Position numbers and translations under genes: made by a program
Notes under the pieces: model-generated
Database searches by the model: none
What the model was told of the DNA's origin: nothing
Seen by the model: the letters and a program-made list of their open reading frames with translations, nothing else
Shown here: piece after piece, positions 6,250 to 12,733 of the stretch
How the letters are laid out: the number at the start of each line of letters is the position of its first letter
How positions within the stretch are numbered: the first letter of the stretch is position 1
Assembly: GCA_007125435.1 (NCBI GenBank)
Contig: SLDF01000044.1
Location: 1-12,733, forward strand
Direction: 5' to 3'
DNA from: Saprospiraceae bacterium
Lineage (GTDB): Bacteria; Bacteroidota; Bacteroidia; Chitinophagales; Saprospiraceae
DNA: 12,733 nt

Positions 6250-6743
6250 TGTTAGATATTCCGGTAAAATCTTTTTCAAAAACATCTCGAATTTGGATCT
6301 ATCAAGCCTCCAGACTTCTTAGTGATGAGGATGTGAGTTTTATTAATAATGAGCTCATGCACTTTGTAGATCAATGGACAGCTCATGATCATGCTCTTCA
6401 CGCTACTGCTTGGGTCAATAGTAAACTCTTTTTGTGCTTTATGGTGGACGAGGAGGAAGTAGCTGCTAGCGGATGCTCTATTGACAAATCAGTAGCACTG
6501 GTTAGACAAATAGGCGAACAATTAAATATCGACTTTTTCGATCGCATGACATTTGCTTATAAAGACGAGAAAGAAAAAGTACACTTGATCCATAAAAGCA
6601 AACTAAACGCAGCCTATTCAAATGGCGATATAGACGATAATACTTTATTTTTTGACACACTTATTGATAAAAAAGGTGTTTTTGACGTAGAGTTTATGAA
6701 GCCTTTAAAAGAGAGCTGGCATTACAGGTTTATAAAGAAGTAA
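6249..6743 (+). CDS. Conserved Bacteroidota protein of unknown function (often labelled 'ABC transporter ATPase')
   Basis: 164-residue soluble protein with no signal peptide or membrane segment. I recognise the pattern SRIWIYQASR (residues 13-22), WTAHDHAL (43-50), SGCSIDKSV (74-82) and ESWHYRF (155-161) from a family widespread in Bacteroidota. That family is often annotated as 'ABC transporter ATPase', but no Walker A, Walker B or ABC signature is present here, so the label should not be copied. The invariant Trp, His, Cys and Asp positions suggest a conserved active or binding site, but the function is not known to me. The start overlaps the stop of the CCG protein by one base and the stop is three bases before the next gene. 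This suggests tight co-expression with the redox cluster. Confidence 0.8.
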   Translation: MLDIPVKSFSKTSRIWIYQASRLLSDEDVSFINNELMHFVDQWTAHDHALHATAWVNSKLFLCFMVDEEEVAASGCSIDKSVALVRQIGEQLNIDFFDRMTFAYKDEKEKVHLIHKSKLNAAYSNGDIDDNTLFFDTLIDKKGVFDVEFMKPLKESWHYRFIKK

Positions 6744-6746
6744 TGT

Positions 6747-7214
6747 ATGTTTGGTAAAGTAAAAACATGGCTGGGAATTGAAGGTGTAAAGATGTCTATA
6801 GAAGTGTCACAATATTTTTCGCTGTCAAAAGGTACGATAGAAGGAGAATTAGCCTTCGTTTCTATGAGCAAACAGGTCATTACACAAGTAGATATAGCAT
6901 TAATAGAAAAGTATACCAGAGGTCGACGAAAGCACAAGAAATCCAGTGAGTATGAAATGGGCGCTGCGACATATACCGAAGCTCTAAATGTGATTCCTGG
7001 TGAAAAGGTATTTCTTCCTTTTACCATTACTTTTGATACCATAAAGTCAGAAATAGATCTCTTAGGCGAGCGTAATTTTATTACAAGAGGGCTCACATTG
7101 GCTGCAAAAACATTAAAAGGCGTTAAGTCTGAATACAGATTAGAAGCCAAGGCTCGAGTCAAAGGAACGGCTTTGCATCCTGTAGCTACTCATATCCTTA
7201 AGGCTGAAAAATAG
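6747..7214 (+). CDS. Small beta-rich protein, tentatively Spo0M/arrestin-like fold
   Basis: 155-residue protein without signal peptide or membrane segment. It starts MFGKVKTWLGIEGVKMSIEV. Beta-strand-like alternation dominates, with FSLSKGTIEGELAFVS early, a basic turn (KYTRGRRKHKKSSEYE, about 52-67), VIPGEKVFLPFTITFD in the middle and a strand pair near the end (YRLEAKARVKG). The order of strands, the 'G-x-I-x-G' strand and the 'IPGE-x-x-x-LPF' step resemble Spo0M (arrestin-fold) proteins, but I see no motif that proves it. An ATG at 6743 overlapping the previous stop opens only a four-codon frame, so 6747 is the start. It is probably in the same transcript as the 164-aa protein. Function unknown; the gene is real by context and length. 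Confidence 0.65.
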   Translation: MFGKVKTWLGIEGVKMSIEVSQYFSLSKGTIEGELAFVSMSKQVITQVDIALIEKYTRGRRKHKKSSEYEMGAATYTEALNVIPGEKVFLPFTITFDTIKSEIDLLGERNFITRGLTLAAKTLKGVKSEYRLEAKARVKGTALHPVATHILKAEK

Positions 7215-7288
7215 TAGGGTTATCCAAAGCAATCTCATGGTTTGAACTGAAATAATAGCTATGCGTTACACATTGAAAAGTGGAAAGA

Positions 7289-8377
7289 ATGAATAATGAT
7301 GATATATTAAATCACCTAAGAAGCATTGATGACCCTCAAAATGGTCAGTCTATAATTGACAACAGACTTGTAAGTGATGTCGAGGTAGGCGACAATAATA
7401 TCAGCTTTAAGCTGGGGAACAATGGTTGGAGTCCTGAAGCGAAAACTAGCGTATATGCCGCGTGTATGCAGGTGCTCCAGAAAGCATATGGTGATGATAT
7501 TGATATCCACATCCATTTTGTGCAGATAGATCCTTCTAATCAAGCAAACAGCGCATACCCTCACATAAAGAATATCATTGCAGTAGCTTCAGGTAAAGGA
7601 GGTGTGGGGAAATCTACTGTATCTGTCAATTTGGCTTTAGCACTTCGCGCTTTAGGTGCAAAAGTTGGTTTGATAGATGCTGATTTGTATGGACCGTCTA
7701 TCCCTACCATGTTTGGACTCCAAGGTCAAAGACCTAAAATGAAGGACTTACACGGCACTCCAAAGCTCTTGCCTTTAGAGAAGTATGGATTGTCCTTGAT
7801 CTCTATCGGTTTTATTGTTGAACCGGAGCAAGCCATCGTATTGAGGGGGCCAAGACTTGGAGGAATTATCAAGCAGTTTATGAATGATGTTATTTGGCCT
7901 GACTTAGACTATTTGATCATAGACTTACCGCCGGGTACAGGAGATATTCAACTTACACTAGTTCAGACAGTACCATTGACTGGAGTAGTCATGGTTACCA
8001 CACCTCAAGAGGTAGCAGTGGCTGACGCTATTAAAGCCATGAATATGTTTTTACTACCACAAATCAATGTGCCTATCTTGGGTGTTGTAGAGAATATGTC
8101 ATGGTTTACACCCAAAGAGCTGCCAGATAATAAGTATTACCTATTCGGTGAAGGTGGAGGTAAGTCATTGGCTACAATGAGTCAATCCGTTTTATTAGGA
8201 CAGATTCCTCTTGTGCAAGGTATTCGTGAAGGTGGTGATAGTGGTGCACCTGTCATGGTTCAGAATGACGATACACTACAGACACCATGGTTGGCTACTG
8301 CCGGAAAGCTAGCTGAGCAAGTTCTCATACGTAATGAAAAGCTACCGCCTAGCCGAAAAGTAGAAATGAATGTGTAA
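7289..8377 (+). CDS. mrp: Mrp/NBP35-family P-loop ATPase, iron-sulfur cluster carrier
   Basis: Cytoplasmic Fe-S cluster carrier/assembly ATPase of 362 residues from the ATG at 7289. A GTG three codons earlier (7280) is possible but less likely; GGAAAGA sits just before the ATG. Residues about 1-85 are a divergent MIP18/DUF59-like domain (DDILNHLRSIDDPQNGQSI). The P-loop domain has a deviant Walker A, ASGKGGVGKSTVSVN (GKGGVGKS at 102-109), the switch segment LIDADLYGPSIPTMFG, LRGPRLGG and DLPPGTGD (about 212-219). The CxxC that binds the bridging cluster in many Mrp proteins is replaced by ENMSWFTPKELPDNKYYLFG. From memory this is usual in Bacteroidota members and not a local mutation. The following gene is an Fe-S scaffold-type NifU domain, which supports the role. 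Confidence 0.93.
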   Translation: MNNDDILNHLRSIDDPQNGQSIIDNRLVSDVEVGDNNISFKLGNNGWSPEAKTSVYAACMQVLQKAYGDDIDIHIHFVQIDPSNQANSAYPHIKNIIAVASGKGGVGKSTVSVNLALALRALGAKVGLIDADLYGPSIPTMFGLQGQRPKMKDLHGTPKLLPLEKYGLSLISIGFIVEPEQAIVLRGPRLGGIIKQFMNDVIWPDLDYLIIDLPPGTGDIQLTLVQTVPLTGVVMVTTPQEVAVADAIKAMNMFLLPQINVPILGVVENMSWFTPKELPDNKYYLFGEGGGKSLATMSQSVLLGQIPLVQGIREGGDSGAPVMVQNDDTLQTPWLATAGKLAEQVLIRNEKLPPSRKVEMNV

Positions 8378-8386
8378 AAAAATCCT

Positions 8387-8394
8387 TACATTTG
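8387..8394 (+). promoter_or_regulatory. Bacteroidota -7 promoter element for the NifU-like gene
   Basis: TACATTTG matches TAnnTTTG exactly, lies 10 bases after the mrp stop and ends 19 bases before the NifU-like ATG. This predicts a very short leader. No obvious TTG is present at the -33 spacing, which would fall inside the mrp 3' end. It suggests the NifU-like gene and pyrF can be transcribed apart from mrp. Confidence 0.6.
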
Positions 8395-8413
8395 TATTTC
8401 AATGATATAACAT

Positions 8414-8677
8414 ATGACAAGTGCAGAAAAAATAGAATATTCGAGGAAGGTGGAAGAAGCACTAGACGAAGTCAGACCGCATCTAGCTGTTGATAAAGGT
8501 AACGTAGAATTAGTAGATATTACAGAAGATTTAGTCGTCAAAGTCAAATGGCTGGGTACATGTGTAAACTGCAATATGTCAGAAATGACCATGAGAGCAG
8601 GTATAGAGGAAGCCATTAAGCGAAGACTGCCTGAAATATCTGGAGTTACTGCTATTAATGGTATCTCTATAAACTAA
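8414..8677 (+). CDS. NifU-like C-terminal domain protein (Fe-S scaffold/carrier)
   Basis: 87-residue stand-alone NifU C-terminal domain (Nfu type). The CxxC pair C50 and C53 lies in KWLGTCVNCNMSEMTMRAGIEE, matching the usual L-x-G-x-C-x-x-C-x-x-S-x-x-T-x-x-x-GIE pattern, and the chain begins with a helix and VRPHLAVDKGNVELVDI. Such proteins bind a [4Fe-4S] cluster between two subunits through the CxxC and hand it to target enzymes. It lacks the A-type or IscU-type domains of longer Nfu/NifU proteins. It lies 36 bases after mrp with its own -7 element. The next gene, pyrF, starts five bases after its stop, so the two are co-transcribed. Confidence 0.92.
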   Translation: MTSAEKIEYSRKVEEALDEVRPHLAVDKGNVELVDITEDLVVKVKWLGTCVNCNMSEMTMRAGIEEAIKRRLPEISGVTAINGISIN

Positions 8678-8682
8678 TATCG

Positions 8683-9501
8683 ATGAATCGGCAATCGCTA
8701 ATAGACCTGATCCGCAAACGAAGAAGTTACTTATGTGTAGGATTAGATTCAGATATCAATAAATTACCGCCCCATATACCTAAAACACCAGAAGGCTTAT
8801 TGTCATTCAATAAGGCCATTGTAGATGCTACTAAGCCATTTTGTGTCGCCTATAAACCTAATTTTGCTTTTTATGAAAGTATGGGTGCTCAAGGCTGGGA
8901 AGTTCTGAAAGATACGGTCGCTTACATAGGTAATCAGCACTTAACTATCGCCGATGCTAAACGAGGAGATATTGGTAATACTGCCAGACAATACGCTAAA
9001 GCAATATTTGATGTTCTGGACTTTGATGCCGTTACCATTGCACCTTATATGGGGGTTGACTCCGTTGAACCTTTCTTAGAATATAAGGACAAATGGACCA
9101 TAGTTTTGGGCTTGACCTCTAATCCAGGACACAAAGATATTCAAATGCTCACCCTTCAATCCGGCAAGTACGTGTATGAACAAACAGTAGAGACCATGAT
9201 GTCATTGGCCTCTCCCGAACAGCTTATGTTTGTTGTAGGTGCGACCAGAGGAGAAGCACTAGCTTCATTTCGACAGATGGCGCCGGATTATTTCTGGCTT
9301 GTTCCGGGTGTGGGCGCTCAAGGGGGCAACCTTGACAATGTATGGCAGCATGGACATGGTAAAGATATCAGTTTGCTTGTTAACTCTTCAAGAGGTATTA
9401 TTTTCTCCGGATACGGTGAAGACTATGCAGATACAGCAGCTCAATCTGCTAAATCTCTTCAGCAAGTCATGGCTAAACACTTAGATCAGATCAACTTTTA
9501 A
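8683..9501 (+). CDS. pyrF: Orotidine-5'-phosphate decarboxylase, type 2
   Basis: Decarboxylates OMP to UMP, the last step of de novo pyrimidine synthesis, in the cytoplasm. The 272-residue length and sequence fit the type 2 (longer) PyrF family. Conserved parts are YLCVGLDSD (16-24), PFCVAYKPNFAFYE (52-65), the catalytic segment TIADAKRGDIGNT (88-100) with D91, K93 and D96 as the Asp-Lys-Asp charge network, APYMGVDSVEPFL (120-132), the phosphate-loop region VPGVGAQGG (207-215) and NSSRGIIFSG (234-243). It is five bases behind the NifU-like gene and likely shares its promoter. No terminator was found after the stop. The start at 8683 gives the expected N-terminus. Confidence 0.96.
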   Translation: MNRQSLIDLIRKRRSYLCVGLDSDINKLPPHIPKTPEGLLSFNKAIVDATKPFCVAYKPNFAFYESMGAQGWEVLKDTVAYIGNQHLTIADAKRGDIGNTARQYAKAIFDVLDFDAVTIAPYMGVDSVEPFLEYKDKWTIVLGLTSNPGHKDIQMLTLQSGKYVYEQTVETMMSLASPEQLMFVVGATRGEALASFRQMAPDYFWLVPGVGAQGGNLDNVWQHGHGKDISLLVNSSRGIIFSGYGEDYADTAAQSAKSLQQVMAKHLDQINF

Positions 9502-9626
9502 TGGGCCTTGTTTCAACAGATTTTGTAACTGTACCTCCTACATATTGATATTGATTCTTCATACGCAGTGTATACTATGTATTGATACTAAAGTTTGGAG
9601 TTTGGGATTTTATAAACCGTAGGGTA

Positions 9627-9820
9627 GGGTGTTATTTCATTTTTTCGATTTGGGCATCACCCTCGTCCTGTCGTCCTCGGGTCGCTATGTTTCGGGGCTC
9701 GCTATTCGCTCGGCCTCGATTTCGCTACGGCTACATCGAGTCTGGCTGCGCATTCGCTACGCCACCCACTCCACAGCGCTGATGCATAACTATAAAAGAC
9801 GACATTTTGAAATGCACCCC
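9627..9820. repeat. GC-rich, TCGCT-rich block bounded by imperfect inverted repeats
   Basis: The left end GGGTGTTATTTCA (9627-9639) and the reverse complement of the right end, GGGGTGCATTTCA (from 9808-9820), share GGGTG and ATTTCA around a 1-2 base difference. Between them the sequence turns sharply GC-rich and holds five copies of TCGCT (9682, 9699, 9706, 9722, 9754). It has a phrase of the form CATCACCCTCGTCCTGTCG followed by CTCGGGTCGCTATG. From memory, GC-rich 'CCTCG..GGGTCG..CTAT.CGCT' phrases recur between genes in some Bacteroidota. It therefore looks like a copy or remnant of an interspersed non-coding repeat, possibly MITE-like. No transposase is present. Confidence 0.5.
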
Positions 9821-9904
9821 GTAAAGTATCTATCAAGCCTTTCTTGATTCGAGTAGTATCCTGAATTATGCTTTTTTTACTACACATTCATAAAGACAAC
9901 CTAA

Positions 9905-9928
9905 ATACCGTTTTATACATCACGGTAT
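9905..9928. repeat. 7-bp inverted repeat
   Basis: ATACCGT (9905-9911) and ACGGTAT (9922-9928) are perfect inverted copies around a ten-base A/T-rich spacer. No T-run follows. It lies about 400 bases from the nearest genes on either side, so its role, if any, is unclear. Confidence 0.3.
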
Positions 9929-10219
9929 AAAGTGGCAGCTTCCCAATTACTCATTGAGCTCTAGATACTATGGCGAACTGGGGTGAGCCAGATTTGATGA
10001 AGTGCTAGACGAGTCGAGGGAAAGTTATTTTCGCCTCCTTCTCATTTTCATCAATGAGGGCTCAATGCCTAAAATATCATGATGATCTGGTGCCACAATT
10101 TAGACAACCTGAATTAACGTCATAAATGGCCATCGTCTCAAACTGGACTAAGGTTAAGCTCATTCGATGTAATACAAGATTCGCACTTAAACCCGAATTA
10201 AGCATTTGAAGCCGTAATA

Positions 10220-10248
10220 CCCGCCTGCTGCCATCGACAGGTGGCGGG
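10220..10248. repeat. REP-like GC-rich palindrome
   Basis: CCCGCC (10220-10225) pairs with GGCGGG (10243-10248). A second stem pairs CTG (10228-10230) with CAG (10238-10240) inside it, separated by a 2x2 mismatch, with loop CCATCGA. GCAGGG follows directly. The GGCGGGCAGGG type of sequence stands out against about 40% GC surroundings and resembles short GC-rich palindromes scattered between genes in many Bacteroidota genomes. No T-run follows, so a terminator is unlikely. Confidence 0.5.
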
Positions 10249-10326
10249 CAGGGATTTTCCAATGCATAATTGGGGTTAAAACAAAATCATAGCTCAATTA
10301 TACATGTCCGCACGGTAAAAATTCGT

Positions 10327-10334
10327 TATATTTA
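10327..10334 (+). promoter_or_regulatory. Possible -7 element for the AsmA-like gene
   Basis: TATATTTA fits TAnnTTTG except for the last base and ends 30 bases before the ATG at 10365. A perfect 10-bp palindrome GTGTATACAC (10342-10351) lies between it and the start codon and could be an operator or chance. No clear -33 TTG. Confidence 0.35.
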
Positions 10335-10364
10335 TTTCATAGTGTATACACATAAATTAAACAT

Positions 10365-12733
10365 ATGAAGATCAGAAAGATATTAAAAATCGCGGCCATT
10401 ACGTTCATTGTTTTGATTGGTATATTGGTGGCCATTCCTTTTCTCTTTAAGAACAAACTGATTGAATTGGCCAAGACTGAGGCCAATAAACACTTGAATG
10501 CCAAGCTGGACTTTACTTCAGCTGATCTTTGGTTTTTACGTTCCTTCCCGGACTTTACATTGGTCTTTGATGAATTAGAGATAGTTGGAGTTGGGGCTTT
10601 TGAGGATGAGAGACTACTAGATGTAGAACGCCTAGAGGTGTCTTTCGATTTTATGAGTGTATGGCGTGGAGAGACTCTTAGAATCAATCATGTGTATGCA
10701 GACAGACCAATTGTCAATTTAATTACAGATGTTAGCCGTGGTAGTAATTGGGATATTATGAAGCCTGGTGATGAAGTAGAGGACATTGATGAAGGATCCT
10801 ACGAATTAGCTCATCTCAAAGCTTACAAGATGACCCATGGTGAGATCAATTATTCGGATTATGATCTGGAAGTATTTGTTAAGGCCATAGATATTTTTCA
10901 CGAAGGCAGTGGTGACTTCGCGTCGGATCAATTTACATTGTTTACCGATTCTGATATCCAATCACTGACTTTGATGTATGGCAATATAGGTTACTTGACA
11001 GATATTCATACCATTGGTAAGGTTGACCTGGACGTGGATATGGATGCATTTAGATTTACGATCAAAGAAGCAGATTTACTGCTCAATGCATTAGAGGCTG
11101 AGGGGAGGGGATATGTTCAACTGCATGAAGATCACATCGACATGGACTTTGAAGTCGCCACGAAGCGTTCAGACGTGAAGCATATCATATCCCTTATACC
11201 GGCTTATTACGCCAGTGACTTTGATGCCATACAGACTTCAGGAAATGGCTCCCTGTCTTTTTCTTTATCTGGGCAGTTCGCCGAAGATCCGGCATCTCTG
11301 CCTGGTTTTGAGCTTGACATCAAGATTGATAATGGCAGGATAAAATATCCAGACCTGCCCAAAGCCATTGACCAATTGAATACCCGTTTGCAGGTGTCAT
11401 CTCAGGGTAAATATGATTATGATGATATGATCATCAGGTTGCATCCAACATCAGCTGTTATTGCAGGCAACCCTATCCAAGGGAAAATGGTACTTAAAAC
11501 ACCATTTACCGACCCTGATATCGACGCTCAATTGAAGGGTATCATTAATCTTGCTGACTTCAAATACATGATGCCATTAGATGAAACGTCAAAATATGAT
11601 GGTCGATTGGATGCAGATATTAAGGTCAAAGGTCGTAAATCTACTTTAGACAGAGGACAGTACACCGAATTTGACGCTGTTGGGCATTTCAATTTATCTG
11701 ATTTTGTCTGGTCTACTAGTGAATTGCCTTATATTATAGATATACCCGTTCTGGAAACTTTATTGTCGCCTCGGTTCTTAAGCATTAATACAGGTATTGC
11801 TCAGCTTGGCGAAACCGATTTTGAATTTAGTGGAAGGCTGGACAACTATATGGAATATGTTCTTGGTGGAGAGGTCATCAAAGGCACTTTTGAGTCAAGA
11901 AGCAAGATGCTTAACATCAATGAACTCGCCGCCCCATTCATGGTAGACGATGGCGCAGATCTGGAGAGTAGCGGAGAAATAACAGTGATCGAACTGCCCC
12001 ACAATGTCGACATGTCCATAAGCATAGAGGCTGATAGTGTGCTTTATGATGATTATGAGCTCAGCCAAGTTAAAGGTCAGATGATACTAAAAGATAAAGT
12101 AGCCGAGTTGCAAGGTTTCAAAATGCAGTATCTCGAAGGTCAGGTCACGGCATCCGGTTCATATAATGTGCGCAACATTGAAAAACCCATTATTCAATTT
12201 GACTTCAATGTCGACAACTTGAATATCAATAAGGCTGCTCAAAAGTTCAACACTATCCAAACTTTTGCACCATTGGCGCAGAAGGCTACCGGGCGATTCT
12301 CGGGGGGGATTAACTTCAACAGCTTGATGGATCAAAACCTCAGACCTGATCTGGCGTCCGTCTTGAGTCAGGGTCGCATTAAGGCAGAAGATATATTTAT
12401 AGAGGGATTCGAGCCCTTCAATGAATTGGCGAAAAGATTACAGATCAGTAGACTCGCTAAGCAAAATATAGAGGATGTATTGGTGCGCTTCAAGATAGAA
12501 GATGGAAGGATGAATGTAGACCCCTTTGACGTATTACTAGGCGGAATGAACGCCCGTATTGCAGGCTATACCAGTCTGACACAAGACATTTATTACTTGA
12601 TTGACCTGGAGATTCCAAGAGCGGAGTTTGGTACCAAGGTCAATAATGCCATAGATCGACTCATTGTAGAAGCCAGAAATAGAGGATTGGATATCGATGT
12701 GGACCAAAACATCATGGCTGCCATCCGCATAGA
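10365..12733 (+). CDS. AsmA-family envelope protein (3' truncated by window)
   Basis: Large AsmA-like protein; 789 complete codons are visible, open to the window end with no stop. The N-terminus MKIRKILKIAAITFIVLIG is a signal-anchor: a short basic start, then a hydrophobic helix at about residues 9-28. The segment FKNKLIELAKTEANKHLNAKLDF follows, then LRSFPDFTLVFDELEIVG (58-75), the classic AsmA opening with its 'SFP-x-(F/L)-x-L' turn. The rest is long beta-rich repeats with few cysteines. From about residue 660 a region including LSQGRIKAEDIFIEGFEPFNEL and VLLGGMNARIAGYTSL resembles the AsmA C-terminal region. AsmA-type proteins are anchored in the inner membrane, span the periplasm and are linked to lipid transport and outer-membrane homeostasis. 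It stands alone after the non-coding region, so it probably has its own promoter. Family assignment is firm; the specific role is not. Confidence 0.88.
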   Translation, partial: MKIRKILKIAAITFIVLIGILVAIPFLFKNKLIELAKTEANKHLNAKLDFTSADLWFLRSFPDFTLVFDELEIVGVGAFEDERLLDVERLEVSFDFMSVWRGETLRINHVYADRPIVNLITDVSRGSNWDIMKPGDEVEDIDEGSYELAHLKAYKMTHGEINYSDYDLEVFVKAIDIFHEGSGDFASDQFTLFTDSDIQSLTLMYGNIGYLTDIHTIGKVDLDVDMDAFRFTIKEADLLLNALEAEGRGYVQLHEDHIDMDFEVATKRSDVKHIISLIPAYYASDFDAIQTSGNGSLSFSLSGQFAEDPASLPGFELDIKIDNGRIKYPDLPKAIDQLNTRLQVSSQGKYDYDDMIIRLHPTSAVIAGNPIQGKMVLKTPFTDPDIDAQLKGIINLADFKYMMPLDETSKYDGRLDADIKVKGRKSTLDRGQYTEFDAVGHFNLSDFVWSTSELPYIIDIPVLETLLSPRFLSINTGIAQLGETDFEFSGRLDNYMEYVLGGEVIKGTFESRSKMLNINELAAPFMVDDGADLESSGEITVIELPHNVDMSISIEADSVLYDDYELSQVKGQMILKDKVAELQGFKMQYLEGQVTASGSYNVRNIEKPIIQFDFNVDNLNINKAAQKFNTIQTFAPLAQKATGRFSGGINFNSLMDQNLRPDLASVLSQGRIKAEDIFIEGFEPFNELAKRLQISRLAKQNIEDVLVRFKIEDGRMNVDPFDVLLGGMNARIAGYTSLTQDIYYLIDLEIPRAEFGTKVNNAIDRLIVEARNRGLDIDVDQNIMAAIRI

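Larger units (their letters stand above)
9502..10364. other. 863-base non-coding region between pyrF and the AsmA-like gene
   Basis: No credible gene on either strand; the short open frames here have no family resemblance and cross the repeat block. Contents seen: an inverted-repeat-bounded GC-rich block (9627-9820), a 6-bp hairpin at 9832-9848, a 7-bp hairpin at 9905-9928, a REP-like palindrome at 10220-10248 and a likely promoter for the next gene at about 10327-10334. The 9-mer AGTGTATAC occurs at both ends (9567-9575 and 10341-10349). The rest (about 9930-10215) shows nothing I recognise and may be decayed sequence. Confidence 0.6.

Noticed and set aside
7280..7288. GTG at 7280 as the mrp start
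   Set aside because: It adds only three residues (MER). The ATG at 7289 has GGAAAGA just before it and gives the expected MNNDDIL-type start, so it was preferred.
9582..9887. Short open frames on both strands over the GC-rich block (66, 72 and 61 codons)
   Set aside because: They overlap each other, have no family resemblance or start context, and are rich in Arg/Ser/Ala as expected from translating a GC-rich repeat.
9567..10349. AGTGTATAC at both ends of the 863-base non-coding region as element ends
   Set aside because: Only nine bases, in direct orientation, with no flanking similarity; a chance match or a simple TATAC-rich motif is more likely.
10337..10687. 116-codon minus-strand open frame opposite the start of the AsmA-like gene
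   Set aside because: It lies antisense to a well-supported AsmA N-terminus and reads as Ser/Lys-rich low-complexity sequence, a shadow of the coding frame.

Overview
The window looks like chromosomal DNA from a Bacteroidota bacterium, possibly from the Saprospiria/Cytophagia side of the phylum. The evidence is a secreted protein with a type IX secretion (Por) C-terminal sorting domain, TAnnTTTG-type -7 promoter elements, A/T-rich start regions with almost no Shine-Dalgarno sequences, and small proteins that I recognise as Bacteroidota families. The rank below phylum is a guess.

Layout. The window opens with the last 36 codons of a transaldolase/fructose-6-phosphate aldolase-type gene (1-113). 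A long non-coding stretch follows (114-599), with a good -7 element just before the ribosomal operon rpsF-rpsR-rplI (600-1825). A strong hairpin terminator (1854-1886) separates this operon from a convergent PyrR-like phosphoribosyltransferase gene on the minus strand (1958-2449). A divergent intergenic region carrying a perfect 9-bp dyad comes next.

The main plus-strand cluster starts at 2605: a membrane-anchored 2x[4Fe-4S] protein, a secreted seven-repeat RCC1 propeller protein, a cysteine-rich (HdrB/CCG-type) protein, a conserved 164-aa Bacteroidota protein, a tentative Spo0M/arrestin-fold protein, and an Mrp/NBP35-type Fe-S carrier ATPase. A NifU-like domain protein with its own -7 element and pyrF (type 2 orotidine-5'-phosphate decarboxylase) follow. 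The first and third of these genes together match the domain content of one membrane Fe-S oxidoreductase of the ETF:menaquinone oxidoreductase/heterodisulfide-reductase type. The RCC1 gene separates them, and its flanks share a 9-bp direct repeat that reads like a copy of the start of the downstream gene. Mrp and the NifU-like protein suit an Fe-S supply role next to these Fe-S enzymes.

From 9502 to 10364 there is no credible gene. This stretch contains a GC-rich, TCGCT-rich block bounded by imperfect inverted repeats, and a REP-like palindrome. The window ends inside a large AsmA-family envelope gene (10365 onward), open to the last base.

No CRISPR array, tRNA, rRNA, transposase or recognisable defence system was seen. 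The observations most worth checking are the RCC1 insertion with its flanking repeat, the split redox enzyme, the non-coding repeat block, and the dyad between the divergent genes.
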